DNA of 64,000 nucleotides from the NCBI GenBank assembly GCA_020723405.1, contig DYIY01000006.1, forward strand, positions 173,531 through 237,530. The letters are read 5' to 3'. The number at the start of each line of letters is the position of its first letter. Position 1 is the first letter of the stretch. The notes under the pieces are model-generated. The model did no database searches, was not told the DNA's origin, and saw only the letters and a program-made list of their open reading frames with translations. The position numbers were made by a program, and so were the translations under genes. Of this stretch, positions 7,439 to 15,890 are shown piece by piece. The DNA is from Thiobacillus denitrificans. Lineage in GTDB: Bacteria; Pseudomonadota; Gammaproteobacteria; Burkholderiales; Thiobacillaceae.

Positions 7439-9535
7439 ATGACCGCAGCCCCCGGCAATCCGGATTTCTCCCAGGCATTGGACCAGGCCCGGAACTACCT
7501 TCAGGCCGGCCGGCCGGCCCTGGCCGAGATGGTGTGCCAGCAGGTGCTGGCCCGGGCGCCCGATCACGTAGGCGCCCTGCACCTGGGGGCCCTGGCCGCC
7601 TTTGCCCAGGGGCGCGGGGAGGCCGCCCTGGACCTGCTGGCCCGGGCCGTGGCCCTGGCTCCCGAATCCCCAGAACTGCGCAATGACCAGGGGGAACTGC
7701 TGCGCGCCGCCGGCCTGCTCGACCAGGCCCTGGCCGCCTTCCGCACGGCCCTGGTCCTACGCCCGGACTTCCCGGAAGCCCACAACAACCTGGGCGTGGC
7801 CCTGGGCCAGGCGGGACATGGCGAGGCGGCCCTGGCGAGCTTCCGCGCCGCCCTGGCCGCCCGGCCCGACTACCCGGAGGCCCGCTTCAACCTGGCGGTC
7901 AGCCTGGCGGACCTGGGCCGTCACGAGGAGGCCCTGCCCTGGCTGGAACAGGTGGTGGCCGCCAGCCCAGGCAACGCCGTGGCCCGGGAGCGCCTGGCCC
8001 ATGCCTGCCTGGCCCTGGAACGCCAGGATGAAGCCGTGGACCATTTCCGCGAACTGACCCTTCTGCTCCCCGACAACTTTGATGCCTGGTACGCCCTGGG
8101 GGGCCTGGAGCAGCGGCGCAAACATCCGGAGGAGGCCCTGGCGGCCCTGGAGCGGGCGGTGGTCCTGAAGCCCGAACATCCCTGGGCCCGCTTCCATCTG
8201 GGCATGGTGCTGGACGACCTGGAACGCTGCGAGGACGCCCTGGCCCAGATGCGCGAGTCCGACCGCCTGGCCCCGGACAATCCGCCCACCCTGGTGCGCA
8301 TGGCCGTGCTGCTGCGCAGCCTGCGCCGCCTGGACGAAGCCGAAACCCTGGCCCGCCGGGCCCTGGAGCTCAAGCCCGGGGACATGCACGCCCTCAACGC
8401 CCTGGGGCTGGTGCAACTGTCCCGCCAGGCCTGGGACCAGGCCTCGGCGGCCTTCATGGCGGCCGCCGACGCCCGCCCGGACCTGGCCCTGCCCTACGTG
8501 AACATGGCCAGCCTCTACGGCCTGAAGGGCGACTTCGGGATGCGCAAGCACTACTTCGGCCTGGCCCTGGAGCGGGCCCCCGGGGACGACCAGATCCGCT
8601 TCTCCTACGCCATCACCCAGTTGCTGCTCTCCGAGTGGCGGGAGGCCTGGCGCAACTACGCCCACCGGCCCAACATCACCCGCACCGCCGACTATGACCT
8701 GCTGGAGGCACCCCTGCCCATGGATCTTGCCGGCAGGCGCATCCTCATCCAGATGGACCAGGGCCTGGGTGACGAACTCCTGTTCCTGCGCTTCGCGCCG
8801 GTTCTCAAGGCCCGGGGGGCCTGGCTGGCCTACCGGCCCAACCCCAAGCTGGCCAGCTTCGTGGGCAAGCTGCCTTTCCTGGACATGGTGGTGAGCCACC
8901 GCATGGCGCCGGACAACCTGGACTACCGGGTGGCGGTGTGCGACCTGGCCCTGGCGGTGGACGTGGCCGATGCCGCCGATATACCGCCGCCGGTGGCCCT
9001 GGTGCCCTCGCCGGGGGCCCTGGGCCAGGCCCGCCGCTTGCTGGCGCCCCTGGGCGAGGGGCCCTTCCTGGGCGTCACCTGGCGGGGCGGCACCTCCCGG
9101 GAAGAGTTCTCCAAGTGGAACGTGCTCTACAAGGAGATCGACCTGGATCTGCTGGCCGGCACCCTGGCTGACGTGCCGGGCACGGTGCTGGTCCTGCAAC
9201 GCAAGCCCCGGCCCGGCGAGATCGAGCGCTTTGCCGCCCGCCTGGACCGGCCGGTCCACGACCTGAGCGCCGTCAACGAACAACTGGAAGTGATGCTGGC
9301 GCTTCTGTCCCTGATCGACGAGTATGTGGCGGTCAGCAATACCAACGTCCACCTCAGGGCCGGGGCGGGGCGCATCAGCCGGGTACTGATCCCCCATCCC
9401 CCCGACTGGCGCTGGATGGCGGCCGGCCGCAGCCCCTGGTATCCCGACATTCCGACCTACCGGCAAGCTCCCGGCGGCGGCGGCTGGGGCGATGCCCTGG
9501 CCGCCCTGGGCCGGGACCTGTCGTCCCATAGTTAA
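7439..9535 (+). CDS. TPR-repeat glycosyltransferase, FlmG-like architecture
   Basis: 698 residues from the ATG at 7439; upstream extension of the frame would run into the divergent asnB gene. Residues 1-~440 are tandem tetratricopeptide repeats with the usual A-x2-LG, P-x-A-x-NNLG and R-P-D-Y/F patterns. The remaining ~250 residues form a GT-B-like domain as in TPR glycosyltransferases and heptosyltransferase relatives: LIQMDQGLGDELLFLRF, GVTWRGG, VLVLQRKPRPGE, a DEYVAVSNTNVHLRAGAG nucleotide-sugar site and PWYP. In Caulobacter FlmG the TPRs bind flagellin and the GT domain glycosylates it. The adjacent flagellins make that role likely here. A paralogue follows 13 bases downstream. Confidence 0.8.
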   Translation: MTAAPGNPDFSQALDQARNYLQAGRPALAEMVCQQVLARAPDHVGALHLGALAAFAQGRGEAALDLLARAVALAPESPELRNDQGELLRAAGLLDQALAAFRTALVLRPDFPEAHNNLGVALGQAGHGEAALASFRAALAARPDYPEARFNLAVSLADLGRHEEALPWLEQVVAASPGNAVARERLAHACLALERQDEAVDHFRELTLLLPDNFDAWYALGGLEQRRKHPEEALAALERAVVLKPEHPWARFHLGMVLDDLERCEDALAQMRESDRLAPDNPPTLVRMAVLLRSLRRLDEAETLARRALELKPGDMHALNALGLVQLSRQAWDQASAAFMAAADARPDLALPYVNMASLYGLKGDFGMRKHYFGLALERAPGDDQIRFSYAITQLLLSEWREAWRNYAHRPNITRTADYDLLEAPLPMDLAGRRILIQMDQGLGDELLFLRFAPVLKARGAWLAYRPNPKLASFVGKLPFLDMVVSHRMAPDNLDYRVAVCDLALAVDVADAADIPPPVALVPSPGALGQARRLLAPLGEGPFLGVTWRGGTSREEFSKWNVLYKEIDLDLLAGTLADVPGTVLVLQRKPRPGEIERFAARLDRPVHDLSAVNEQLEVMLALLSLIDEYVAVSNTNVHLRAGAGRISRVLIPHPPDWRWMAAGRSPWYPDIPTYRQAPGGGGWGDALAALGRDLSSHS

Positions 9536-9548
9536 AAAGGAGACACCC

Positions 9549-12146
9549 ATGAGCACCCCCAAGGTCGTCAACGTCCAGGAAGCCCTGGAGATCGCCGGCA
9601 GGCTCCATGACGACGGCCGCCTGGATGAGGCGGAGGCGGTCTATCAGAAGGCCCTCATGGGCGAACCCAACAACCCCGAGGCCCTCCACGGCCTGGGGGT
9701 GCTCATGATCCAGTGGGGCCAGCCGGACCAGGCGGTGCCCCTGCTCAACAAGGCATTGGCCAGCCGGCCCGACTACCCCCTGGCCCTCAGCCACCTGGGC
9801 TGCGCCTATCAGGCCCTGGGCCAGAACGACCAGGCCCTGGCGGCCTACCAGCAGGCGGTGGTGGCCGACCCGGCCTTCGTGGAGGGTTGGAACAATCTGG
9901 CCATTGCCCTGGCCGGCAACGGCCGCCTGTCCGAGGCGGAAGAGAAGCTGCGCCACGCCATCCGCCTGTGGCCCGAATACGCCAAGGCCTGGGACAACCT
10001 GGGGGTGCTGTTGCAGCAGCAGGGGCGGCTGTCCGAGGCCCTCCAGGCCTATGAACACTCCATCAAGCTGGACGGCGGAAACCCGGAATCCGTGGAGAAT
10101 TTCAGGAACGCCCTCATGCTGGCCGGCGATGCGGAGAACTTCGTGGCCCGCTTCGAGGGGGAGCTGAAGCAGGCGGTGGCCAGCTACGAAGAAACCCTGA
10201 CCCAGCATCCCCAGGTGGCGGAGGCCCACAACAACCTGGGCAACGCCCTGAAGGAACAACACCGCTACGCCGAGGCCATCGCCCACTACAAGCTGGCCAC
10301 GGCCCTGCGCCCGGACTATACCGCCCCCCTCAACAACTGGGGCGTGGCCCTCCAGGAGATGGAGCAGCCCGCCGAGGCCATCCCCTTTTACGAAGCGGCC
10401 CTGGCCACCAAACCCGACGACGCCCTGGTGCACAGCAACCTGGCGGCGGCCCTCATGGAACTGGGGCGCATCGAGGAAGCCCTGGACCATCTGGAGGCCT
10501 CGGTGTACCTCAACCCGGATTACCCGGAATCCCGCTACAACCTGTCCCTGGCCCTGCTCAATCTGGGACGCCTCCAGGAAGGTTGGCGGCATTACATCTA
10601 CCGGGGTTCGGAAAAGCAGCGCAACAATGCGGCGCCATTCCTGGAACGCCCCCTGCCCGCCGACATGAGCGGCAAGCGGGTCCTGCTCACCCGCAACCAG
10701 GGTATCGGCGATGAACTGTTCTTTCTGCGCTTCGCTGCCATGCTCAAGAACCGGGGCGCCTGGGTGGCCTACCGGGCCGCCGACAAGATTGCCCCCATCG
10801 CCCGCCGGCTGCCCTTCCTGGATCAGGTGGTGGGACGCCACGAAACCCCACCGGATCTGGACCACCTGTTCTCCATCGGCGATCTGCCCCTGGCCCTGGG
10901 GGTCAACGACCTGTCCCAGGTGCCCCTCAGCGTGAGCCTTACCCCACCGGCCGAGGCGGCACAAAGGGTGGACGCCCGGCTGGCCTTGCTGCCTCCCGGG
11001 GACGAGCCCCTGATCGGCGTCACCTGGCGGGCCGGGGCCGACAAGAGCGATCCGGAAACCCGCAAGTCCCGGTTGCCATTCAAGGAAATTCCCCTGGAAA
11101 CCCTGGCCGACATCCTCCGTGGCCTGCCCGGCAAGGTGTTGATCCTGCAACGCCATCCCAAGCCGGGGGAGGTGGAGGCCTTTGCCGCCGCCCTGGGCCG
11201 TCCGGTGCACGATTTCGCCGACCTGAACGAGGATCTGGACCAGATGCTGGCCCTGATGGCCCGCCTGGATGAATACGTGGGGGTGAGCAACACCAACACC
11301 CACCTGCGGGCCGCCGTGGGGCGGGCTTCCCGGGTGCTGGTGCCGGCCAACATCCTGGACTGGCGCTGGATGAGCGAGGGGGAGCGCTCCCCGTGGTTCC
11401 CCGAGTGCCGGGTTTACCGGCAGACGCCGGAGGGGAGCTGGCTGGGGGCCAGCCTGTTGCTGCGCGACGATCTCCAGGCTCGTCACCAGGGAGGGGGCGA
11501 GGCCCACAGCCGGCCAGCCTACAGTCGCGCCCATCCCAGCCCCCTGTACGGGGCCCTGCTGGCACTCTACGGCCGCATGCATGCCGCCGACCCGGAGGTT
11601 TTTGCCGGCAAGTCGGTATTTTTTGCCGCTTCCCCCATCCGGGACCTGGTGGAACGTCTGGGGGCCCGCACCCTGCTGGATTACGGCAGTGGCAAGGGGA
11701 GCCAATATGCCCCCGGCAACATTTCCCTGCCCGGCGTGCCGGGAGTCTGGCCCGGCCTGAAGGAATACTGGGGCGTGGAGTCGGTCACCTGCTTCGAGCC
11801 TGCTGCCGGACCTGGGGCGGTGCCGCCCGAGGGCCAGTGGGACGGGGTCATCTGCGTGGATGTGCTGGAGCATTGTGGGGCGGAGGACCTGCCCTGGATC
11901 GTGGATGAACTGTTCGCCCTGGCCCGCCGCTTCGTCTTTGCCAACGTGGCCAGCTATCCGGCCGCCAAGCTTTTGCCCAACGGCGACAATGCCCACGTCA
12001 CCCAGCGCCGGGAGGGCTGGTGGCGGTCCCTGTTTGCGGCGGCGGCGGCCCGCCACCCTGGCATCCAGTGGACTCTGGGCGTGGATCGCATCGTCGTGGA
12101 AAAGGGTGAGAAGCAGGTTCGGGAGCATCGGGTCTCCGGCAGCTGA
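9549..12146 (+). CDS. TPR glycosyltransferase with fused C-terminal methyltransferase-like domain
   Basis: 865 residues starting at 9549, preceded by AAAAAGGAGA. TPRs occupy residues 1-~355. A GT-B-like domain closely matching the upstream paralogue follows (LLTRNQGIGDELFFLRF, GVTWRAG, LILQRHPKPGE, YVGVSNTNTHLRAAVG, PWFPECRVYRQ). Unlike the paralogue it continues for ~200 residues with a methyltransferase-like fold: LLDYGSGKGSQYAP as motif I, then GVICVDVLEHC and a late FANVASYPAAKLLP stretch. The joined activities suggest transfer followed by methylation of a flagellin sugar, which is inference. It ends in a strong terminator and is followed directly by the first flagellin. Confidence 0.8.
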   Translation: MSTPKVVNVQEALEIAGRLHDDGRLDEAEAVYQKALMGEPNNPEALHGLGVLMIQWGQPDQAVPLLNKALASRPDYPLALSHLGCAYQALGQNDQALAAYQQAVVADPAFVEGWNNLAIALAGNGRLSEAEEKLRHAIRLWPEYAKAWDNLGVLLQQQGRLSEALQAYEHSIKLDGGNPESVENFRNALMLAGDAENFVARFEGELKQAVASYEETLTQHPQVAEAHNNLGNALKEQHRYAEAIAHYKLATALRPDYTAPLNNWGVALQEMEQPAEAIPFYEAALATKPDDALVHSNLAAALMELGRIEEALDHLEASVYLNPDYPESRYNLSLALLNLGRLQEGWRHYIYRGSEKQRNNAAPFLERPLPADMSGKRVLLTRNQGIGDELFFLRFAAMLKNRGAWVAYRAADKIAPIARRLPFLDQVVGRHETPPDLDHLFSIGDLPLALGVNDLSQVPLSVSLTPPAEAAQRVDARLALLPPGDEPLIGVTWRAGADKSDPETRKSRLPFKEIPLETLADILRGLPGKVLILQRHPKPGEVEAFAAALGRPVHDFADLNEDLDQMLALMARLDEYVGVSNTNTHLRAAVGRASRVLVPANILDWRWMSEGERSPWFPECRVYRQTPEGSWLGASLLLRDDLQARHQGGGEAHSRPAYSRAHPSPLYGALLALYGRMHAADPEVFAGKSVFFAASPIRDLVERLGARTLLDYGSGKGSQYAPGNISLPGVPGVWPGLKEYWGVESVTCFEPAAGPGAVPPEGQWDGVICVDVLEHCGAEDLPWIVDELFALARRFVFANVASYPAAKLLPNGDNAHVTQRREGWWRSLFAAAAARHPGIQWTLGVDRIVVEKGEKQVREHRVSGS

Positions 12147-12168
12147 CGGGCCTTTCAGGGCGATTCCA

Positions 12169-12199
12169 GGGCGCATCTGCGGATGCGCCCTTTTTATTT
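12169..12199 (+). terminator. Rho-independent terminator of the TPR-glycosyltransferase operon
   Basis: A perfect 9-bp stem (GGGCGCATC/GATGCGCCC) with a 4-base loop is followed by TTTTTATTT. It sits 22 bases after the stop and isolates the glycosyltransferase genes from the flagellin promoter. Confidence 0.9.
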
Positions 12200-12208
12200 G
12201 TTCCGGAG

Positions 12209-12225
12209 TTGGCACGACCTTTGCT
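12209..12225 (+). promoter_or_regulatory. Sigma-54 (RpoN) promoter of the first flagellin
   Basis: TTGGCACGACCTTTGCT matches the -24/-12 consensus (YTGGCACG-N4-TTGCW) with exact GG and GC spacing. Transcription would begin near 12236, leaving a ~100-base leader. An activator of the FleQ/FlrC type would be needed; none is encoded in this window. Confidence 0.9.
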
Positions 12226-12339
12226 CTTGGTGGCTCAGCCGCGTTGCGGCGCGGATCGTGAAACAGAAATCTGGATCGTGTGAATTGAACTGAAACCGTT
12301 TTCAGGGTGATTCCCTAAACCCAAGGCAAGGAGCAAGCA

Positions 12340-13158
12340 ATGAAGGAAATCGCACTGACCGCATCCATGCGGTCCAACGTGGTCAGCCTCCAGCTCACGG
12401 AGGCACTGATCAACCGGACCCAGGACCGTCTGGCTACCGGCAAGCGGGTCAACAGCGCCCTGGACAACCCCACCAACTTCTTCGTGGCTGCCCGCCACAC
12501 CCAACGGGCCAACGACCTGGTGGGCCGCAAGGACTCCATGGGTGAGGCCATCCAGACCATCAAGGCCGCAGACGTGGGTATCTCCGGCATCAAGACCCTG
12601 CTGGAGTCCGCCAAGGGCCTGGTGGAATCCGCCCGTTCCGCCACCACTGCGGACCGTTCCGCCCTGGGCACCCAGTTCAGCCAGATCCTGCTGAAGATCA
12701 ACGATCTGGTGGAAGACTCCGACTACAAGGGGGTCAACTATCTGGAGAACGGTTCTTTGACCGTGCTGTTCAACGAGGACGGTACCAATGCCCTGACCGT
12801 GACCGGCTTCACCGCCAACGTGGGGGTGTCCGGCCTGGGGGTGGTGGCTTCCGGTGCCGACATCTCCGGCGGTGGCTCTGCGCTGGATTCTGCTTCCTCC
12901 CAGATCACGGTGGCGCTGACCACCCTGACCACCCAGGCTTCCATCCTGGCCAGCAACCTGTCTGTGATCAGCGGCCGCCTGGATTTCACCACCGACCTGG
13001 TGAACGTGCTGAAGGAGGGCGCAGACAAGCTGACCCTGGCGGACATGAACGAGGAAAGCGCCAACATGCTGGCCTTGCAGACCCGCCAGAACCTGGGCGT
13101 GACCTCTCTGAGCCTGGCCTCCCAGGCCGCCCAGTCGGTACTGCGTCTGTTCGGCTAA
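12340..13158 (+). CDS. Flagellin (first of two)
   Basis: 272 residues, the compact size of flagellins with conserved D0/D1 helices and a minimal variable centre. The N-terminus has SLQLTEALINRTQDRLATGKRVNSA, quoted in parts here (RTQDRLATGKRVNSA), then NPTNFF. The C-terminus has ADMNEESANMLALQTRQNLG and ends QSVLRLFG. This is the export and polymerisation signature of alphaproteobacterial-type flagellins. GGAGCAAGCA precedes the ATG. It is nearly identical to the protein at 13831-14649 but has a sigma-54 promoter instead of a sigma-28 one. Central Ser/Thr-rich strands (residues ~140-215) are candidate O-glycosylation sites. Confidence 0.95.
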   Translation: MKEIALTASMRSNVVSLQLTEALINRTQDRLATGKRVNSALDNPTNFFVAARHTQRANDLVGRKDSMGEAIQTIKAADVGISGIKTLLESAKGLVESARSATTADRSALGTQFSQILLKINDLVEDSDYKGVNYLENGSLTVLFNEDGTNALTVTGFTANVGVSGLGVVASGADISGGGSALDSASSQITVALTTLTTQASILASNLSVISGRLDFTTDLVNVLKEGADKLTLADMNEESANMLALQTRQNLGVTSLSLASQAAQSVLRLFG

Positions 13159-13266
13159 GCGTCGTCGCCGGCTGGCGTGGCCAGAGCCGCGCCGGCCGGC
13201 CAAGGACACATCCCGCCGGGCGGGGCCCGGCCAGGATCAATCAATGCAGGATGAAAGGGGTACCAA

Positions 13267-13644
13267 ATGGAGATGAACATGCAAGTGGCCATGGACGTGG
13301 AAAAGCTCGATGGCAGCGAGGAAGCCCGGGAACTGGAGGCCGCCTTGCTGGTGCGGGCCGCCCTCATGCTCAAGGAATGCCAGGACGAGTGGGGCCGGGA
13401 CGGCCACGAGTCCCGCCTGGACGAGGCGCTGAAATTCAACCAGCGGTTGTGGACCGTGTTCCAGACCGAGTTGTCCAGCAACGACAACCCCCTGCCCGAG
13501 GAACTGCGCCGCAACCTCCTCAATCTGTCCTGGTTCGTGGACAAGCGCACTTTCGAAACCATGGCCAACCCGGTGGCCAGCAACCTCAAAGTCCTCATCG
13601 ACATCAACCGTCACATCGCCGAGGGCCTGGCCGGCCAGGCCTGA
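13267..13644 (+). CDS. flaF: Flagellar biosynthesis regulator FlaF (copy 1)
   Basis: 125 residues with the FlaF signature: LKFNQRLWTVFQTEL, NPLPEELRRNLLNL, WFVDKRTFE and LIDINRHIAEGL. FlaF is known mainly from Alphaproteobacteria, where it binds flagellin and supports its secretion while FlbT acts as an antagonist on flagellin synthesis. The gene lies 108 bases after the first flagellin and ends in a terminator, so it is probably cotranscribed with that flagellin from the sigma-54 promoter. A second copy is encoded at 15871-16278. Confidence 0.9.
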   Translation: MEMNMQVAMDVEKLDGSEEARELEAALLVRAALMLKECQDEWGRDGHESRLDEALKFNQRLWTVFQTELSSNDNPLPEELRRNLLNLSWFVDKRTFETMANPVASNLKVLIDINRHIAEGLAGQA

Positions 13645-13688
13645 GGCTCTCCCCGCCCGGGCCATCCCGGGCAAGCTCCCCGCCTTGG

Positions 13689-13715
13689 ACACCCGCCCTG
13701 CGCGGGTGTTTTTTT
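13689..13715 (+). terminator. Terminator after flagellin 1-flaF
   Basis: An 8-bp stem (ACACCCGC/GCGGGTGT) with a 5-base loop runs straight into seven T. It ends the first flagellin unit just before the sigma-28 promoter. Confidence 0.9.
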
Positions 13716-13719
13716 ACCC

Positions 13720-13746
13720 TAAAGTTTTTTTTTTCGCTGCCGATAA
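13720..13746 (+). promoter_or_regulatory. Sigma-28 (FliA) promoter of the second flagellin
   Basis: TAAA at 13720-13723, 15 bases, then GCCGATAA at 13739-13746: an exact match to the class 3 flagellar consensus TAAA-N15-GCCGATAA. The start codon of the second flagellin is 84 bases downstream. Confidence 0.95.
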
Positions 13747-13830
13747 CCAGCTCGCGTAGTCCATCAAGGGCTGGTCGCAACACCGGAGGGAGAACCCTCC
13801 TCCCACATTCCTTAGAAAAGGAGCTTCAAA

Positions 13831-14649
13831 ATGGCAGCAACAGTCGCCCTGACCGCCTCCATGCGGTCCAACGTCGTCAGCCTGCAACTGACGGAAACCC
13901 TCATCAACCGTACTCAGGATCGCCTGTCCACCGGCAAGAAGGTGAACAGCGCCCTGGACAACCCCACCAACTTCTTCGTGGCCGCCCGCCACACCCAACG
14001 TGCCAACGACCTTCTGGGCCGCAAGGACACCATGGGTGAAGCGATCCAGACCATCAAGGCCGCCGACGCTGGCATCACCGGCATCAAGACCCTGCTGGAA
14101 TCCGCGAAAGGTCTGGTCGAATCCGCCCGTTCCGCCACCACGGCAGACCGCTCGGCCCTGGGTACCCAGTTCAGCCAGATCCTGCTGAAGATCAACGACT
14201 TGATCGAAGATGCGGACTACAAGGGCACCAACTATCTGGAAAACGGTTCCCTCACCGTGCTGTTCAACGAGGATGGTTCCAACGCCCTGACCATCACCGG
14301 CTTCACTGCCAACGTGGGTGCTTCCGGCCTGGGTGTGGCCGCTTCCGGCGCCGATATCTCCGCCGGTGGCACCTCTCTGGACGCCGCCGCCTCCCAGATC
14401 ACCGTGGCCCTGACCACCCTGACCACCCAGGCCTCCATCCTGGCCAGCAACCTGTCCATCGTTTCCGCCCGTCAGGACTTCACCACCGACCTGTCCAACG
14501 TGCTGAAGGAAGGCGCGGACAAGCTGACCCTGGCGGACATGAACGAGGAAAGCGCCAACATGCTGGCCTTGCAGACCCGGCAGAACCTGGGCGTCACCTC
14601 CTTGAGTCTGGCCTCCCAGGCCGCCCAGTCGGTCCTGCGGCTGTTCTAA
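13831..14649 (+). CDS. Flagellin (second of two)
   Basis: 272 residues, the same length as and collinear with the first flagellin, differing at scattered positions (for example TLINRTQDRLSTGKKVNSA against ALINRTQDRLATGKRVNSA) and ending LRLF without the final Gly. D0/D1 export and polymerisation regions are intact. AAAAGGAGC precedes the ATG. The FliA promoter implies late expression after hook completion, while its paralogue is sigma-54 driven. Two hairpins follow the stop. Confidence 0.95.
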   Translation: MAATVALTASMRSNVVSLQLTETLINRTQDRLSTGKKVNSALDNPTNFFVAARHTQRANDLLGRKDTMGEAIQTIKAADAGITGIKTLLESAKGLVESARSATTADRSALGTQFSQILLKINDLIEDADYKGTNYLENGSLTVLFNEDGSNALTITGFTANVGASGLGVAASGADISAGGTSLDAAASQITVALTTLTTQASILASNLSIVSARQDFTTDLSNVLKEGADKLTLADMNEESANMLALQTRQNLGVTSLSLASQAAQSVLRLF

Positions 14650-14671
14650 GGAACGCTACAGGGGTAGGCAT

Positions 14672-14740
14672 TGGCCGGGGTGGACTCCCCGGCCATTCCA
14701 TCCGCGCCGCGGCGGCAACCCTGCCGTGACGCGGATTTTT
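14672..14740 (+). terminator. Tandem hairpins after the second flagellin
   Basis: The first hairpin, 14672-14695, has a perfect 9-bp GC-rich stem but no T-tract and may protect the flagellin mRNA 3' end. The second, 14700-14740, pairs ATCCGCG with CGCGGAT around an inner CGGCA/TGCCG stem and ends in TTTTT, which fits a terminator. It lies just upstream of the next gene's ribosome-binding site. Confidence 0.7.
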
Positions 14741-14756
14741 GCCTTTGGAGGTGGCC

Positions 14757-15413
14757 ATGAACCAATACAACGAATTGTCCGTGTCATCCGGCCCAGGCCG
14801 GGTGGGCGGCCAGGCAACCGAGCGAAGTTACCCGTCCACAACCCACGCCCCCCGGCGCCGCATCCCCGACGCCCAGCCTTCCGGCACGTTGCCGGAACAG
14901 GTGCAAACCCTGTTCAATCGCATCAAGGCCGACAAGGAGAACATCAATCAGGCCGCAGGTGAGATTCGCAGTCTGGGAGAAGCCCGGGAATTGGTCAGAA
15001 GGGCGGGCAATGCCTTGGACAACATCGTCAAGAGCTTTCCCCCGTATCCCCCGGGCAGCATGGAGCGTGAGGCCTTTCTCAACAGCGTGGCCGGCATCCG
15101 GGCCATGATCGAGCGCCTGACTTTCCCGCCCGGTGCCGATGGAGGGGGCGTGCGCGACGTGTTGTCGGGCAGGGCGTTCACCGACCCGGCCGCAAGCGAT
15201 GAAGAACTGGCCCTGGGACTGCGCCGCATCAACGAGGAAGTCGAGCAACTCGCCCGGGACCAGGTCCACCTGGCCGCCCAGGTTCTGCCGTCCAAGCCGG
15301 AGGGCAGTGAAGAGTCCTTCCTGGCGGAGAGCCGAGGCGTGGGCCGCTCCCTGCTGGAGACCCGCCAGAGCATCGGCCGGGATACCCGAGGCCTGCTGGA
15401 AATGATCGCCTGA
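14757..15413 (+). CDS. Uncharacterised protein in the flagellin locus
   Basis: 218 residues from ATG 14757, with TTTGGAGGTGGCC in front; an earlier TTG at 14739 would lose this ribosome-binding site. I recognise no family. The first ~45 residues are Ser/Pro/Arg-rich and probably disordered (SSGPGRVGGQ, THAPRRRIPDA). The rest is amphipathic helix (QVQTLFNRIKADKENINQA, EARELVRRAGNALDNIVKS, LGLRRINEEVEQLARDQVH), a coiled-coil-like pattern. There is no signal peptide or membrane segment. Between flagellin 2 and flbT it could be a flagellin chaperone, a FlaG-like accessory or a filament regulator; this is positional inference only. Confidence 0.6.
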   Translation: MNQYNELSVSSGPGRVGGQATERSYPSTTHAPRRRIPDAQPSGTLPEQVQTLFNRIKADKENINQAAGEIRSLGEARELVRRAGNALDNIVKSFPPYPPGSMEREAFLNSVAGIRAMIERLTFPPGADGGGVRDVLSGRAFTDPAASDEELALGLRRINEEVEQLARDQVHLAAQVLPSKPEGSEESFLAESRGVGRSLLETRQSIGRDTRGLLEMIA

Positions 15414-15491
15414 CATGTTCCCATTCCCCATGCCCGTCGTTCCCGGCCCCGGCAGCCTGGAACGGTCAGGGCGATTTTTTCGGTAACCTAC

Positions 15492-15890
15492 ATGGCTCTG
15501 ACCCTCTCCCTGAAACCTGGGGAAAAGATTTTCATCGGCGGCGCAGTGGTTCAGAATGGCCCCGGCAAGTCGGAACTGACCATCCTCAACGACGTGCCCA
15601 TCCTGCGCCAGAAGGAGATACTGCACGAGGGTGAAGCCACGACGCCTTGCCGGCGCATCTATCTGGCCGTGCAACAGATGTACCTGGATGAAGGCAACCG
15701 GACCAATTACTACAAGATGCTCACGGAGTTGCTGCAGGACGTTCTCGGGGCGGCCCCCAGCACCGCGCCCCTGGTGAAGGAAATCGGCACCCACGTGGCG
15801 GAAGGCCGCTACTACAATGCGCTGAAGACCACGAAACAGCTCATCAACTACGAAGCGGAGCTCTTGAAAAATGCCAGGCAAAGCTATTGA
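15492..15890 (+). CDS. flbT: Flagellar biosynthesis repressor FlbT
   Basis: 132 residues with FlbT family features: an N-terminal LTLSLKPGEKIFIGGAVVQN, the conserved VPILRQKEIL, RRIYLAVQQMYL and LKTTKQLINYEAELL. In Caulobacter FlbT binds the 5' leader of flagellin mRNA and promotes its decay until the hook is complete. It overlaps the second flaF by 20 bases, so the two products are probably made together. FlbT with FlaF is chiefly an alphaproteobacterial pair. Confidence 0.92.
   Translation: MALTLSLKPGEKIFIGGAVVQNGPGKSELTILNDVPILRQKEILHEGEATTPCRRIYLAVQQMYLDEGNRTNYYKMLTELLQDVLGAAPSTAPLVKEIGTHVAEGRYYNALKTTKQLINYEAELLKNARQSY

Noticed and set aside
9375..12215. 946-codon minus-strand open frame opposite the second TPR-glycosyltransferase
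   Set aside because: No domain pattern, and it runs through the terminator and sigma-54 promoter.
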